From positions 6,572,001 through 6,636,000 of the forward strand of contig OY969087.1 of assembly GCA_963697525.1 (NCBI GenBank): DNA of 64,000 nucleotides, read 5' to 3'. The notes under the pieces are model-generated. The model was not told where the DNA came from and made no database searches. It saw only the letters and a program-made list of their open reading frames with translations. A program made the position numbers and the translations under genes. Every line of letters begins with the position of its first letter. Position 1 is the stretch's first letter. Origin of the DNA: Bradymonas sp963697525 (GTDB lineage: Bacteria > Myxococcota_A > Bradymonadia > Bradymonadales > Bradymonadaceae). Positions 25,891 through 35,173 of this stretch are shown in pieces.

Positions 25891-28206
25891 GTGTCGTCCC
25901 TCTTCTTGCTCCTCGAGTTTCTCGTCGTCTCGAGCGTGCTTCTGGGGTGTGCGCGTGTCGGGGTCACCCCGGTGGTCGTCGCGGTGGCGGCCATGCAATT
26001 CATCCAGGCAACTCTGGGGGCGAGCATCTACTGGCATTTCGGCCACGGGCTGCTGCTGAGCCCGGGCTCGTGCATCTTCTTCGCCAGCAACATCGCCGCT
26101 CTGCTGTATATCTATGCCTCGCGAGGGGCGGCGGCGGCGCGCAGCGTGTTCTACGCCATCGTGGGCTCGAACTTGCTCGTAGTCGTGCTCAGCGCGCTGA
26201 TCTTCGCCCACATGCGGGCCGTCCCACCGGTCAACTTCCTGAACCTTCCTGCGCAGGTTTTCGACCACTCCCTGATGTCGGCGCTCACCGGCACGATCGT
26301 CCTCACGCTCACGCAATTGGTGGCGCTGACCCTTTTTACGCGCGTTCGCTCGAGCTGGCCGTCGGCGCCCCTGCCGGTGGCCATGAGCCTCGCGCTGGCC
26401 ACCGCGCTGGCCTTCGACACGGTGGGCTACCTCGTGCCGCTGTTTTGGTCGGACCCGCACCTGACAAATCTGCTCCTCAGCGGGGTGGCCTCCAAGGCCA
26501 CGGCCGGCGTCGCCTTTGGGGTTACCTGGGGGCTGTGGGGTCAGCGCCGCCACGGCAAGCGGCGCGCGGAATCGCTTCGCCACCTCTTCAAGGTGCTCAT
26601 GTGGACCGATCGCGCGGAGTCCTTCCGCAGCGAGACCGCGGCGTTGTACCGCCAGACGCCCCCCGACTCGGCGGGCTCGGAGGCCTCACTGGCCGACGAT
26701 CGGACGTGGTCCGAGCACCGGTTTCACACCTGGCTCAGCCAACTCCCCTTCGGGGTATGCGTCGTCGCCGAGGGAAAAATTCGACTGGCGAACACCAATT
26801 TTGTCGCCCAGACCAACGAGGCCTCGCTCGACGCCGTGCGCGGCAAGGCCATCGACCGGTACGTCGACGCCCGCGACATCCACAAGCTCGTCGAGCGCGC
26901 CGAGATTAACCACGATGACGGCTCGAGCAACGCCGCCGAGCACCAGTTGCACCGCGCCGACGGCACCACGCTCGCCGTCGAGTCGGTTCTGATGGAGATC
27001 GACTTCGAGGACCGGCCGGCGAAGTTGCTGATGGTACGAGACATCACCGAGAAGAAGCAGTTGCTCGATCAGGTCTCCCACGCCGACCGCCTCGCCGCCG
27101 TGGGGACGATGACGGCCACGGTCGCCCACGAGATCAACAACCCGCTGACCTTCGTGCTGTCCAACCAGTCCTATGTGTTGGAAGTGCTCGAGCGCCTGCA
27201 GGCCGACGCATCGCCGCCGCTGGCGCAATCGCTTCAGGATATCGCCGAGGCCGTCGCCGATGCGCGCGCCGGCGCCCAACGGATCCGCTCGGTGGTCAAC
27301 GAGCTGCGAACCTTCGCGCGCACCGATCACCAGCCCACCGAGGCGGTGGACCTCGCCGAGGTCATCGACTCCAGCGTGAGCATGGCCATGGCCCAGATCA
27401 AGCAGCGCGCGCGCCTGGTCCGCCAGGTGGGCGAGCTGCCGCCGGTCGAGGCCAGCCCGCAACGGCTGGGCCAGGTCGTGCTCAACCTGCTCGTCAACGC
27501 CGCGCAGGCGATCGACGAGGGCGCCACCTCCGAAAACGAAGTGCGCGTCAGCGCGTCCACCGACGCCGAGCGCGTGGTGGTCCGCATCAGCGACACCGGC
27601 TGCGGGATCGCGCCGGAGGACCGAGCTCACATCATGGAGCCGTTTTACACGACCAAGCCCGCCGACCAGGGCACGGGTCTGGGGCTAGCGACGTGTAAGT
27701 CGATTATCGAGTCGTTTGGCGGGGATCTGGGCTTCGAATCGGCGGTGGGCGAGGGGTCGACCTTCTGGTTCAGCCTGCCGATATCCACGGCCACCGCCAG
27801 CGACGCCGATCAGCCTGCGGATCCGCCCGCGGCTGCGACACACCCGGGGGCGCGCATTCTCTTCGTCGATGACGAGGTGGTCCTGGGGCGGGCGTTCGCG
27901 CGGGTGATGGCCGATGATCGCGTCACCACCTGCCAAGCGGGCGCCGAGGCGCTGTCCCGCCTGGAGGGCGGCGCCGACTTCGACATCATCTTCTGTGATC
28001 TCATGATGCCGAATATGACGGGGATGCAACTGTACGAACGTCTCCTCGACACGCGCCCGGCCCTGGCCGAGCGCGTGGTCTTCGTCACCGGCAGCGCCTA
28101 CACCGACTCGGCCACCGCCTTCCTGAAGAACGTCGACCGCCCCTGCCTCGACAAACCGTTCGACTGGGACGAAGTGCGCGCCCTGGTCGAGGCGTACCAC
28201 GATTAG
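25891..28206 (+). CDS. Membrane hybrid histidine kinase with PAS and C-terminal receiver
   Basis: A 771-aa protein. Residues 1-215 form about six membrane segments resembling a VUT-type transporter fold (FASNIAALLYIY, ALAFDTVGYL, SGVASKATAGV); this resemblance is weak. A PAS domain follows, then HisKA with VAHEINNP (His413), HATPase with NLLVNAAQ, DTGCGIAP and GTGLGL, and a receiver domain with FVDDE, phospho-acceptor Asp703 in FCDLMMP and the conserved Lys in LDKPF. It would sense a membrane or cytosolic signal and relay phosphate. It overlaps the convergent gene by 4 bp. No partner regulator is adjacent. Confidence 0.88.
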   Translation: MSSLFLLLEFLVVSSVLLGCARVGVTPVVVAVAAMQFIQATLGASIYWHFGHGLLLSPGSCIFFASNIAALLYIYASRGAAAARSVFYAIVGSNLLVVVLSALIFAHMRAVPPVNFLNLPAQVFDHSLMSALTGTIVLTLTQLVALTLFTRVRSSWPSAPLPVAMSLALATALAFDTVGYLVPLFWSDPHLTNLLLSGVASKATAGVAFGVTWGLWGQRRHGKRRAESLRHLFKVLMWTDRAESFRSETAALYRQTPPDSAGSEASLADDRTWSEHRFHTWLSQLPFGVCVVAEGKIRLANTNFVAQTNEASLDAVRGKAIDRYVDARDIHKLVERAEINHDDGSSNAAEHQLHRADGTTLAVESVLMEIDFEDRPAKLLMVRDITEKKQLLDQVSHADRLAAVGTMTATVAHEINNPLTFVLSNQSYVLEVLERLQADASPPLAQSLQDIAEAVADARAGAQRIRSVVNELRTFARTDHQPTEAVDLAEVIDSSVSMAMAQIKQRARLVRQVGELPPVEASPQRLGQVVLNLLVNAAQAIDEGATSENEVRVSASTDAERVVVRISDTGCGIAPEDRAHIMEPFYTTKPADQGTGLGLATCKSIIESFGGDLGFESAVGEGSTFWFSLPISTATASDADQPADPPAAATHPGARILFVDDEVVLGRAFARVMADDRVTTCQAGAEALSRLEGGADFDIIFCDLMMPNMTGMQLYERLLDTRPALAERVVFVTGSAYTDSATAFLKNVDRPCLDKPFDWDEVRALVEAYHD

Positions 28207-29354
28207 TTGTACTTGTGCCCGTTGACGACCACATAGCCCGAATGGGGCCACGATGACGAGGTGCCGTCGTGGGTCCAGTCGATCCCCTGCGTGTGGGCGC
28301 TGTCGTAGTAGTAGCGCCCCTGCACGTAGGCGTAATCGCCCACGCTGACCCACGGCCAGGACGGCGCGTTCATCTCGTCGAGGTTGGACACGATCTCGAT
28401 GGTGTCGCCGGGGGCGACCTCCACGTAAAAATACCCGTGCAGCCCGCTGCTGGTATACCGCGAGTCGAGCACCCGGGTGACGTCACCGCACACGTCGACG
28501 AATTGGTCCTGGTAGAGGTTGCCGTTGGCGAAATCCTGCTGGTCGGCCAAGAATTGCGGGTCGTCGCAGGGCCACGAACCGGTGCCCGCGTCGGCCCCGG
28601 CGCCGCCCTGGGTGCCGGTATCCGAGCCGGTGCCGGTGTCGGCGGCTGGCGAGCCCCAGCGCACGTCGTCGACGCGCTGGTTGATGTAGCCCTGGTCCCA
28701 GCCATTTCCCTTGACGCCGAAGAACAGCCAGACGTCGCGGCCTGCAAACCGCGACAGGTCGAAGGTGCGTTGCTCCCAGCCGTGGGTCGTCGTCGCCTCC
28801 AAAAAGAGGTTGTCGAGCACGTCGCCGTGGGCGTCGAGCACGTCGGCCTCCTGATCGGCGTAGGTGGTATGGTGCTCGTTGGTGGCCTCGTCGACCCAGA
28901 AGGCCAGCGTCGCCTGGGTGGGCACGATGACGTGCAGGCATATGCCTGCGTAGCCGTCGACCTCCGGCGGAGAGGTGGTTCCGCTGAGCGCCGCGTGGCT
29001 ACCGGTATGCGCCGTAGTGCGGATGCCGACGTGCGCGGCGCCACCACACGGCTGCCAGGGGGACAGCCTGCCGGCTTCGAAGCCACCGTTGACGATGTCC
29101 GACTGCGGCGTGCCCGGCTGCGATGGAAGCACGATGTGCGGCCCCGAGGCCGACGGCGACGACGCGTCGCCTGGCGAGGCGTCGTCCATCGCACCGACGT
29201 CGTGCGACCCGACATCGGCGCCGGACCGATGGGCCGACGAAACGCCGGCGCCGCCGTCGAAGGAGCCAGCCGGTGAGGACGCCCCCGAGGACGGCGCACA
29301 TCCGCCCACACAAAGGGCGAGCGCGATGAAGCAAGCGGCAGAACGTGGTCTCAT
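28203..29354 (-). CDS. Lipoprotein with jelly-roll and DUF3465 domains
   Basis: A 383-aa lipoprotein (lipobox VGGC near residue 19). After an Asp/Ser/Gly-rich linker comes a CenC-like beta-sandwich (NGGFEAGRLSPW, TLAFWVDEATN, VWLFFGVKGNGW), the kind that often binds carbohydrate. A Thr/Gly linker leads to a C-terminal DUF3465 domain, recognised by VCGDVTRVL, GDTIEIVSNLDE, VGDYAYVQGRYYY, GIDWTHD and GYVVVNGHKY. DUF3465 is usually a small stand-alone periplasmic protein of unknown role, so fusion to a binding domain is notable. The start at 29354 is placed by the signal peptide; an upstream in-frame start would bury it. Confidence 0.82.
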   Translation of the reverse strand: MRPRSAACFIALALCVGGCAPSSGASSPAGSFDGGAGVSSAHRSGADVGSHDVGAMDDASPGDASSPSASGPHIVLPSQPGTPQSDIVNGGFEAGRLSPWQPCGGAAHVGIRTTAHTGSHAALSGTTSPPEVDGYAGICLHVIVPTQATLAFWVDEATNEHHTTYADQEADVLDAHGDVLDNLFLEATTTHGWEQRTFDLSRFAGRDVWLFFGVKGNGWDQGYINQRVDDVRWGSPAADTGTGSDTGTQGGAGADAGTGSWPCDDPQFLADQQDFANGNLYQDQFVDVCGDVTRVLDSRYTSSGLHGYFYVEVAPGDTIEIVSNLDEMNAPSWPWVSVGDYAYVQGRYYYDSAHTQGIDWTHDGTSSSWPHSGYVVVNGHKYN

Positions 29355-29513
29355 CAGCGATCCCACTGGCGTGTGCACATGGACAAGTGTGGCTGGCTCG
29401 GCCAACGACCATCGCACAGGCTAGCGCCTGCCCACCCGCCGCATCAAGGCGTGCGCCCCGGGGAGCCCGAAACTGACAGGATTGTAATCTTGGCGCTCAG
29501 GTGGCTCGATGAG

Positions 29514-31841
29514 TCACTGCGCATTCCAACGCTCGATTCGCCCGTCCGCTCGGCCCATGACGAGTGCATCGGCGCCCGCGAATGCCAGCGCGGTCACCGG
29601 CCCGTCGAGGCGGGCGACGTCGACGCGCCTGGCAAGCTCCGAATCGAGCATCACCACACGGCCGTGGTCGGCGAGGGCAACACGCCGCCCGTTCGGGCCG
29701 AGGGCGACGACCGTGGGGACGAACTCGCCGGTGAAGCTTCGCTGGCGGAGCATCTTCTGGTGGCCAACATCCCACACGATGAGTCTTACGCGCGCCGGGT
29801 CGTGCTGTGGCCATTTGGTGGCGACCAACGCGGCCAGCCTGGACCCATCCCGGCTCACCTCGACATCGAGCGCGCCCTTGGCGATGGGCATACGCCCGAC
29901 GACCTTCCCGTCGCGGGCGCGCACCACGACGAGCTGGTCTGACGCGCCCGTGTCGTCCTCACCCACGAGGAGCGAGCCGTCGCGCGCCCCATCATGTCGC
30001 AGTCGAAGCCCCGCCGGCAGCGTGACCTCCTGGACCGAATGGCCGCGAGCGTCGACCAGAGTCCACTGGCCCCGTTCCTGGTCTCGTGGGAACAAAAAGC
30101 GCGGCTCCTCCCCGTTCCACACCGCCGCGGCGAGCGGGGCCTTGGGGGAGAGGCTGACGACGGGTTTTTCATGGCCCAGCGTCCAGGCGCGCACGGTGGG
30201 CGAACGGGACGCCTCCGAAAACGCGGCGCCACTGGTGGCAAATCGACGCTCCGACGCCGACACCGCTACCCGGTAGGCTCCGCCGGCGACAAATACCGCG
30301 TCGAGATGGCCGCTCGCCAGGCTCCACCGTCTCACGCCAGTATAGGCCTCGTCGGAGACCGACAGGAGCGCGCCGCGCTTGCCGAGCACCGTGAGCTGCT
30401 CGATGGGCTCGCCGCCGCCGGCGACCAACTGCTGTTGGGTGGCGGACTGGGCGTCAAAGATGCGCGCGAAGCCGTTGGCGTTGCCGCCGTTGTCGCCCAG
30501 CCGCGGCCACTGGCCGAACTCGGCGACGCGCTTGCCGTCCGGTGAAAAGGTCAACGCCGAGACCTGCCCGGCGGCGCAGGCCGTGCTGGACGCGACCGGG
30601 TCTCCACCACTGGGAGCACCGGGACAGGAGTCGAAGCGTGTGTCCTGCGCGCGCGCCGCCAGGTCGACGATCCGCGGCGGGCCGCTGGTCCGAGGGAAAT
30701 ACAAAAAGTGCAGATGCTTCGGGCGGCTCCAATCCACCTCGATGCGCGGCGGCGTCACGCGGTCGCGATCGGTCGCGCCACACCACTTGGCGAACTTCTC
30801 TCGGAGCGCCTGGCCAACCTTGCCGCCTCCACTGGCACGCACGTCCTTGCCGGCAGCGCACAGCTCGAGCGTGGCGGTGGTCTTTCCCGCGGCGAGGTCG
30901 ATCACGCGCACCTGGCGCCCATACACTGCCAGATGGGACTCGTCCGGGCTGAACTCGACGTGGTCGATTTGGTCGACGGAGGCGGCCCACTGCTTTTTTG
31001 GCGTCGGAAGCGAATACACCGCGACCCGGTCGCCGGCGAACACGGCGAGCGCGCGCGCCGACGCCGACAGCACGACGTGTGCCGTGGACTTGCCGGAGAC
31101 GCCCATGGCCGCGAGGTCAATCGCAGCGGTGCGCTTCTTCTTGCCCGTGTGAATGTCGTACCACTCCAACCGCACGCGATGCGCCGCGCTGGCATTCGCG
31201 ACCACCGCGGCCACGATCGTGTCGCCGCCAGGAGTGATTCGGGTCATCTGGGTGCCGTGGGGGACGGCCACGTGCGCCAGGTGCTTTGCGCCGGACAGTT
31301 CGTAGACATCGACGTCGACGCGGCTCCCAGCCCCATCTGGAGACCCGGCTCGGCGGACATGCTGGACGAGCAGACGCCGGCTGGACGGGCCGATATCGAT
31401 GGTCGCCGGCGGCCCACCGCCGACCTCGGCGAGTTCGTCATCCAGTCCGTTCCACACCATGCGGCCGCTTTGCACATCCCATACGTGCGGGCCATCGACC
31501 GTATAGCCGCCCTCGTAGTCCCAGTCGCTCAGGGTCACCAGCCAACGGCCGTCCGGCGAGAACTCCGCGCGCCCGGCCAGGGTGTTGGCGCTCAACGGCG
31601 GCTCGCCCAGCCGCCCGCCGGTCGCCCATTGGCGCTTCCACGTCGCCGGCAGGGCATTTGTCGCCCGCACAGGCTTGGCCTCGGCGGAGACCGGCGAGCG
31701 TGCCGGCGCCAGCACCTTGCGTTCGGCCTCGTTCGCCCCGGGCGACGACGCGGGATGATGCTCGCATCCCACGGCGAGGACTTGGGCGAGCACCACCCCC
31801 AGAATAGCGACAGGATATGTGCGTGTAGGGTCCACAAGCAT
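29514..31841 (-). CDS. Beta-propeller (WD40-like) lipoprotein
   Basis: A 775-aa lipoprotein with signal VLAQVLAVGC. The whole mature chain has WD40-like blades: repeated FSPDGRWLVTLSD, FSPDESHLAVYG, FSPDGKRVAEFG and SRDGSRLAALVA motifs, each ending in a hydrophobic strand such as VWDVQSG or AWTLGHE. Around 14 blades, so probably two propellers. These usually act as binding platforms at the cell surface; no catalytic motif is seen. The start is the ATG at 31841, giving a plausible signal peptide. It is separated from its neighbours by 159 and 75 bp and may be transcribed alone. Confidence 0.8.
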   Translation of the reverse strand: MLVDPTRTYPVAILGVVLAQVLAVGCEHHPASSPGANEAERKVLAPARSPVSAEAKPVRATNALPATWKRQWATGGRLGEPPLSANTLAGRAEFSPDGRWLVTLSDWDYEGGYTVDGPHVWDVQSGRMVWNGLDDELAEVGGGPPATIDIGPSSRRLLVQHVRRAGSPDGAGSRVDVDVYELSGAKHLAHVAVPHGTQMTRITPGGDTIVAAVVANASAAHRVRLEWYDIHTGKKKRTAAIDLAAMGVSGKSTAHVVLSASARALAVFAGDRVAVYSLPTPKKQWAASVDQIDHVEFSPDESHLAVYGRQVRVIDLAAGKTTATLELCAAGKDVRASGGGKVGQALREKFAKWCGATDRDRVTPPRIEVDWSRPKHLHFLYFPRTSGPPRIVDLAARAQDTRFDSCPGAPSGGDPVASSTACAAGQVSALTFSPDGKRVAEFGQWPRLGDNGGNANGFARIFDAQSATQQQLVAGGGEPIEQLTVLGKRGALLSVSDEAYTGVRRWSLASGHLDAVFVAGGAYRVAVSASERRFATSGAAFSEASRSPTVRAWTLGHEKPVVSLSPKAPLAAAVWNGEEPRFLFPRDQERGQWTLVDARGHSVQEVTLPAGLRLRHDGARDGSLLVGEDDTGASDQLVVVRARDGKVVGRMPIAKGALDVEVSRDGSRLAALVATKWPQHDPARVRLIVWDVGHQKMLRQRSFTGEFVPTVVALGPNGRRVALADHGRVVMLDSELARRVDVARLDGPVTALAFAGADALVMGRADGRIERWNAQ

Positions 31842-31916
31842 GTCTCGGCAGGTCTGACGGAAACGAATGTGAGCAAAAAAGCTCTCGAGACACGACGCGA
31901 TCGGCTAGCGGTCCAC

Positions 31917-32948
31917 TCAGATCCCGTAGACGATATTCTTGGTGCCGCGGGCTTCGCAGAACTGGCGCATCTGGGCGACGAGCGCGCGCGGCACCACGAA
32001 TTTGCGATCGCGGAAGGTGCGCACGCCCAGCTTCTCGCGCGCCTGCAGAAGCGTCTGGCGGGCCTCCGCGCTCATCCGGTCGCTCATCGAGGTTTCGATG
32101 GGATCGTTGTGGCGGTCTTCGGCGATGTCGTCGGCGACCATGTCCAGGGCGAACATGGCCACGAACGCATCCTCATGGCCGTCGAACAGCTCGGCCAGCG
32201 CCTCGGGAGCCTGCTCGCGGGCCAGATAGATGGGACCGACGGTGCCCTTGGCGACCCGCTCGACCCTCAGCCCGCCCAGCCCGGCGAGCTTGGCGAAGGT
32301 AAACTCGCTGTCCAGGGAGGTGAATTTGTAGATGAGCGACTGGAACTCCTCGGTGTGCTGGGCGGTCTCCTCGTCGAGGCGCACCACCTGCTGATTCCAC
32401 ACGCTGGCCGTCTGGGCCAGGTCGATGGAGTAGCGCACGAACAGCCCGCTGGCGTCGAGTTTGTCGAGCACGACGTGAAAGTAGGCGGTATTCTTCTCGT
32501 GCTCGACGCGCCGCAAGGCGACGTCCATCGTGCCCAGCGGGGCGAGCTCGCAGCCCTGGATCTGGGAGTAATACTGATGCTTTTTGAGCATCTTCTGGTG
32601 GATGGGCTCGTCGCTGTGGCGCGCCTTTTGCTCGAGCTCGCGCCGCGAGCCCAGCTTGTCGAGCTGCTCGTCGGCGATATGCACGTCGGTCTGCACCCGC
32701 GTCCACTCGCGGTAGGTGGGAAGGCCGCTGGCGAGGTTGACCTGCACGCCGCCGTACAACCCGCGATGAACCCTCGGGCTCATGCAGCGCACGTGAGCTT
32801 GGAGCTTGCGCGCGTCCGGATAGTACAAGTTGAGCCGAGCGCCGCGCAGGATGCGGTACACACGCTCGACGTACTGCTCCTCGGCCTCGCCTTCGAGCAA
32901 CGTGGCCTTGATCGCCGCCCCCGGCAGCAGTTCCCGCTCGTCGACCAT
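31917..32948 (-). CDS. Unknown 343-aa soluble protein
   Basis: No family was recognised. It has no signal peptide or membrane segment. Mixed alpha/beta character: N-terminal IKATLLEGEAEEQYVERVYRI, a central beta-rich part (MDVALRRVEHEKNTAYFHVV, LFVRYSIDLAQTASVW), and a C-terminal basic segment ending KNIVYGI. GGAGGAGG directly before the ATG at 32948 is a strong ribosome site. It lies 65 bp after the coiled-coil gene on the same strand, so the two probably form an operon and their products may interact. Confidence 0.7.
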   Translation of the reverse strand: MVDERELLPGAAIKATLLEGEAEEQYVERVYRILRGARLNLYYPDARKLQAHVRCMSPRVHRGLYGGVQVNLASGLPTYREWTRVQTDVHIADEQLDKLGSRRELEQKARHSDEPIHQKMLKKHQYYSQIQGCELAPLGTMDVALRRVEHEKNTAYFHVVLDKLDASGLFVRYSIDLAQTASVWNQQVVRLDEETAQHTEEFQSLIYKFTSLDSEFTFAKLAGLGGLRVERVAKGTVGPIYLAREQAPEALAELFDGHEDAFVAMFALDMVADDIAEDRHNDPIETSMSDRMSAEARQTLLQAREKLGVRTFRDRKFVVPRALVAQMRQFCEARGTKNIVYGI

Positions 32949-33013
32949 ATCCTCCTCCGCGCCTCCGCGCCTTCACGCCTCCGCGCCACTCGAACACTCG
33001 ATCACTCGATCAC
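32949..33013. repeat. Short simple repeats (CTCCGCGC and ACTCGATC) between two operon genes
   Basis: The 65-bp gap consists almost wholly of three or four CTCCGCGC-like units followed by three ACTCGATC-like units on the plus strand. The end next to the downstream gene doubles as its ribosome-binding site on the minus strand. Such arrays can change length by slippage and so alter spacing. Confidence 0.6.
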
Positions 33014-34129
33014 TCATTTGACGTGCATCTTCTCCAGATCCTCGATCGTCGCATGTTTGACGTCCTCGAGGGTGACCTCGTCGGCGGCCTGGTCGATCTT
33101 GTGGGACAACGCCGCGCTGACCGCGTGGGCGATCTCCATGTCGTCGTAGCCCTCGTTGATCGCCAGGTTGGCCTCGAGCACCTGCTCGGTCTCGGAGTCG
33201 TACAGGTGCAGGTCGTCGAGCATGGAGTCGACGTTCTGGCGAAAATACGCCTGGGTCTCGCTGACGAAGCGGGTGGTGTGGTTGATGGAGTCGGTCATCG
33301 CCTCCAGGGAATTGCGCAGCTCCAACATGACCACCGAGGCGTCGGCGGCGGCGCCGATGGCCTGGATCTGGCCGGCGATCAGGTCGAGCTTCTCGCTGGC
33401 GGCGGTCACGTACACGGTGATGTCGGTCTGCAGGTGGGCGATGGTCTCGGCGAGCTGGCGGGTGTTGTTCTGCAGCTTGGCCAGGCGCTCCTCGGCGGTG
33501 CTGTACAGCTTGAGCATGGTGGAGTGCTTGGCCAGCTCGCGCTTGGCCTTGTCCAGGTCGGCCTGGATTTGGCGGGCCTGCGCGCTGGAGGGCTCGGCGG
33601 CCATCAACTCGACGTCGAGCTTGTCGGCCAGGTGGGTCAACTCCAGCACGCGCGCCGCGGCGGTCTCCTCGTTTTGGGCGCTTTCGATGATTTTGCGGTT
33701 GAGACGATCGATCTCGTCGAACAGCCCGGACTTGGCCGCCTCGAGGCGATCGGCGAACTCGGCGGCCTCCTTGACCCGGCGCGAACTGAGTTCATATTGC
33801 TTGCGTAGAAGTTCCTCGATCGAACGCCGAGTGATGATCTGGTCGCCGAACCAGGGAAGCTTGGAGAGCATCTCACGCAGCCCGGTCATGAAGTCGCCGC
33901 GCTCGCGCTCGCGGCTCAGGTGCCGGGTGATATCCTTGAGCTTTTTGACCTCGTCGGTCAGCGCCTTTTGGATCTCGGCGTTGCGCTCGCGCAGATGAGA
34001 CAGGGCCTCGACGTTGTGGTTTTGACGCCCTCGCTCCTGGCTGATGGTCGACTCGAGCGAGCGTACCGAGATGCCCTCGCCCGAATAGGAGACGTCGCGT
34101 TGCAGGATGTCCTGATGCGATTGGCTCAT
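33014..34129 (-). CDS. Long coiled-coil protein, possibly TelA-like
   Basis: A 371-aa soluble protein that is helical along most of its length. Heptad-like segments run from about residue 25 to 330 (RVKEAAEFADRLEAAKSGLF, DLDKAKRELAKHSTMLKLYS, AEERLAKLQNNTRQLAETIA). A short non-coil insert, LSKLPWFGDQIITRRSIEEL, lies near residue 90. The pattern of long helices with a mid-chain AxxxL repeat recalls TelA/toxic-anion-resistance proteins, but I could not confirm the family. The C-terminus is acidic with DVKHATIEDLEKMHVK. It is the first gene of the pair with the unknown 343-aa gene. The role may be membrane- or complex-tethering. Confidence 0.7.
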   Translation of the reverse strand: MSQSHQDILQRDVSYSGEGISVRSLESTISQERGRQNHNVEALSHLRERNAEIQKALTDEVKKLKDITRHLSRERERGDFMTGLREMLSKLPWFGDQIITRRSIEELLRKQYELSSRRVKEAAEFADRLEAAKSGLFDEIDRLNRKIIESAQNEETAAARVLELTHLADKLDVELMAAEPSSAQARQIQADLDKAKRELAKHSTMLKLYSTAEERLAKLQNNTRQLAETIAHLQTDITVYVTAASEKLDLIAGQIQAIGAAADASVVMLELRNSLEAMTDSINHTTRFVSETQAYFRQNVDSMLDDLHLYDSETEQVLEANLAINEGYDDMEIAHAVSAALSHKIDQAADEVTLEDVKHATIEDLEKMHVK

Positions 34130-34240
34130 GCGCTGTGACCGGCCCTGCCGAAAGTGGTGTGGATGGCGAGGCCAACTTTACTGGCAGCCAAGCGCAGCCG
34201 TCAACGAGGGGTGGGTGGTCGAAAAATATCCATGGAACGG

Positions 34241-34246
34241 TTGACG
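34241..34246 (+). promoter_or_regulatory. Possible -35 element in the divergent region
   Basis: TTGACG in the 240-bp region between the coiled-coil gene and the RlmJ-like gene. A matching -10 is weak (TTTGCA, 17 bp on), so this is only a hint. Nothing else of note was seen in 34130-34369. Confidence 0.2.
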
Positions 34247-34369
34247 TATGCCGTTTGTTGTGCTTTGCAGGGGGCCCATACGGAGACATCGCAGCTGTGC
34301 GCCTCCCGCGAGCAACCGCGGCGACGAGCATCGTCGACGGGGGATCACGCAACTTGCTTTGGAGTATCA

Positions 34370-35155
34370 ATGGCGAACAAACAGTTGGACAACGTCGGCA
34401 ATCTAGGCGACATCCTCAAACACGGTGCGCTGGTCAGGCTGGCCAAGCTGATGAGCACCAAGGCGATCAAAGCGCCACTTCTGTATTTCGACACCCACGC
34501 GTTCATGCTCAATGCGCCGTGGAACAACGAACTGAAGTGGAAGCAGGCCGTCAACCAGGAGCTCGCCCAGCATCCCTACTACAAGGACTACGTGCGCCTG
34601 GAGGCGGAGCGGCTGGACAAAGATCTGGCCTATCGCTGCTCGTCGGGGCTGGTCATCGACGTCATCAACGACATTCCCCACCGGGTCTACCTGGCCGAGA
34701 AGGACGAGGAGACGCGCCAGAAGCTCAAAGAGCAGGTCCACGCCGAGCCCATCCGCTGCGACGCGATCGTCGACTCGGCCGCCGAGCTGGCCACGATCGT
34801 GCCCCCCGGCGGCGACGACTTCGACTACGAGAAGACCGATGTGGCCGTCTTTGCCCTCATCGATCCCTTCGAGCTGGAGCACGCCGAGTGGGCGGAGATC
34901 TCCCAGGTCATCGCCGACTTTACCGCCGAGGATAGCTACGGCGTCATCCAGGTGTTCGACTACGATGCCGGCGCCGAGAGCAACCAGTGGCCCGAGCCGC
35001 CCACGAACTTTTATGGACCGGTGGCCACCCTCGACCGCGGCCCGTATCACAACGCCGTGTACGCCACGCGCACCATGCTCGGCCAGGTCCAGGAGACCCT
35101 CGATCTGCTGGGCTGGAAGATGTACGACGTCGAGGTGCGCGAGCCCGAGGAATGA
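34370..35155 (+). CDS. RlmJ-like protein with altered methyltransferase motifs
   Basis: A 261-aa protein. The N-terminus NVGNLGDILKHGALVRLAK and LLYFDTHA match the RlmJ/YhiR family (23S rRNA adenine-N6 methyltransferase), whose members have NHADVLKH and DTHAGAG there. Later, ALIDPFELEHAEW corresponds to the catalytic IDPPYE strand. Two key elements differ: the glycine loop after DTHA is FMLNAP instead of GAG, and the DPPY motif is DPFE. The SAM site and the adenine pocket therefore look changed, and activity is uncertain. The start at 34370 was chosen for GGAG 5 bp upstream. A small membrane protein follows after 18 bp. Confidence 0.75.
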   Translation: MANKQLDNVGNLGDILKHGALVRLAKLMSTKAIKAPLLYFDTHAFMLNAPWNNELKWKQAVNQELAQHPYYKDYVRLEAERLDKDLAYRCSSGLVIDVINDIPHRVYLAEKDEETRQKLKEQVHAEPIRCDAIVDSAAELATIVPPGGDDFDYEKTDVAVFALIDPFELEHAEWAEISQVIADFTAEDSYGVIQVFDYDAGAESNQWPEPPTNFYGPVATLDRGPYHNAVYATRTMLGQVQETLDLLGWKMYDVEVREPEE

Positions 35156-35173
35156 CGTAGGGTTGGAATCTGC

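Noticed and set aside
30708..33149. 813-aa plus-strand frame over the propeller lipoprotein and the unknown gene
   Set aside because: It spans two real minus-strand genes and a spacer, and has no recognisable domain, so it is a long shadow.
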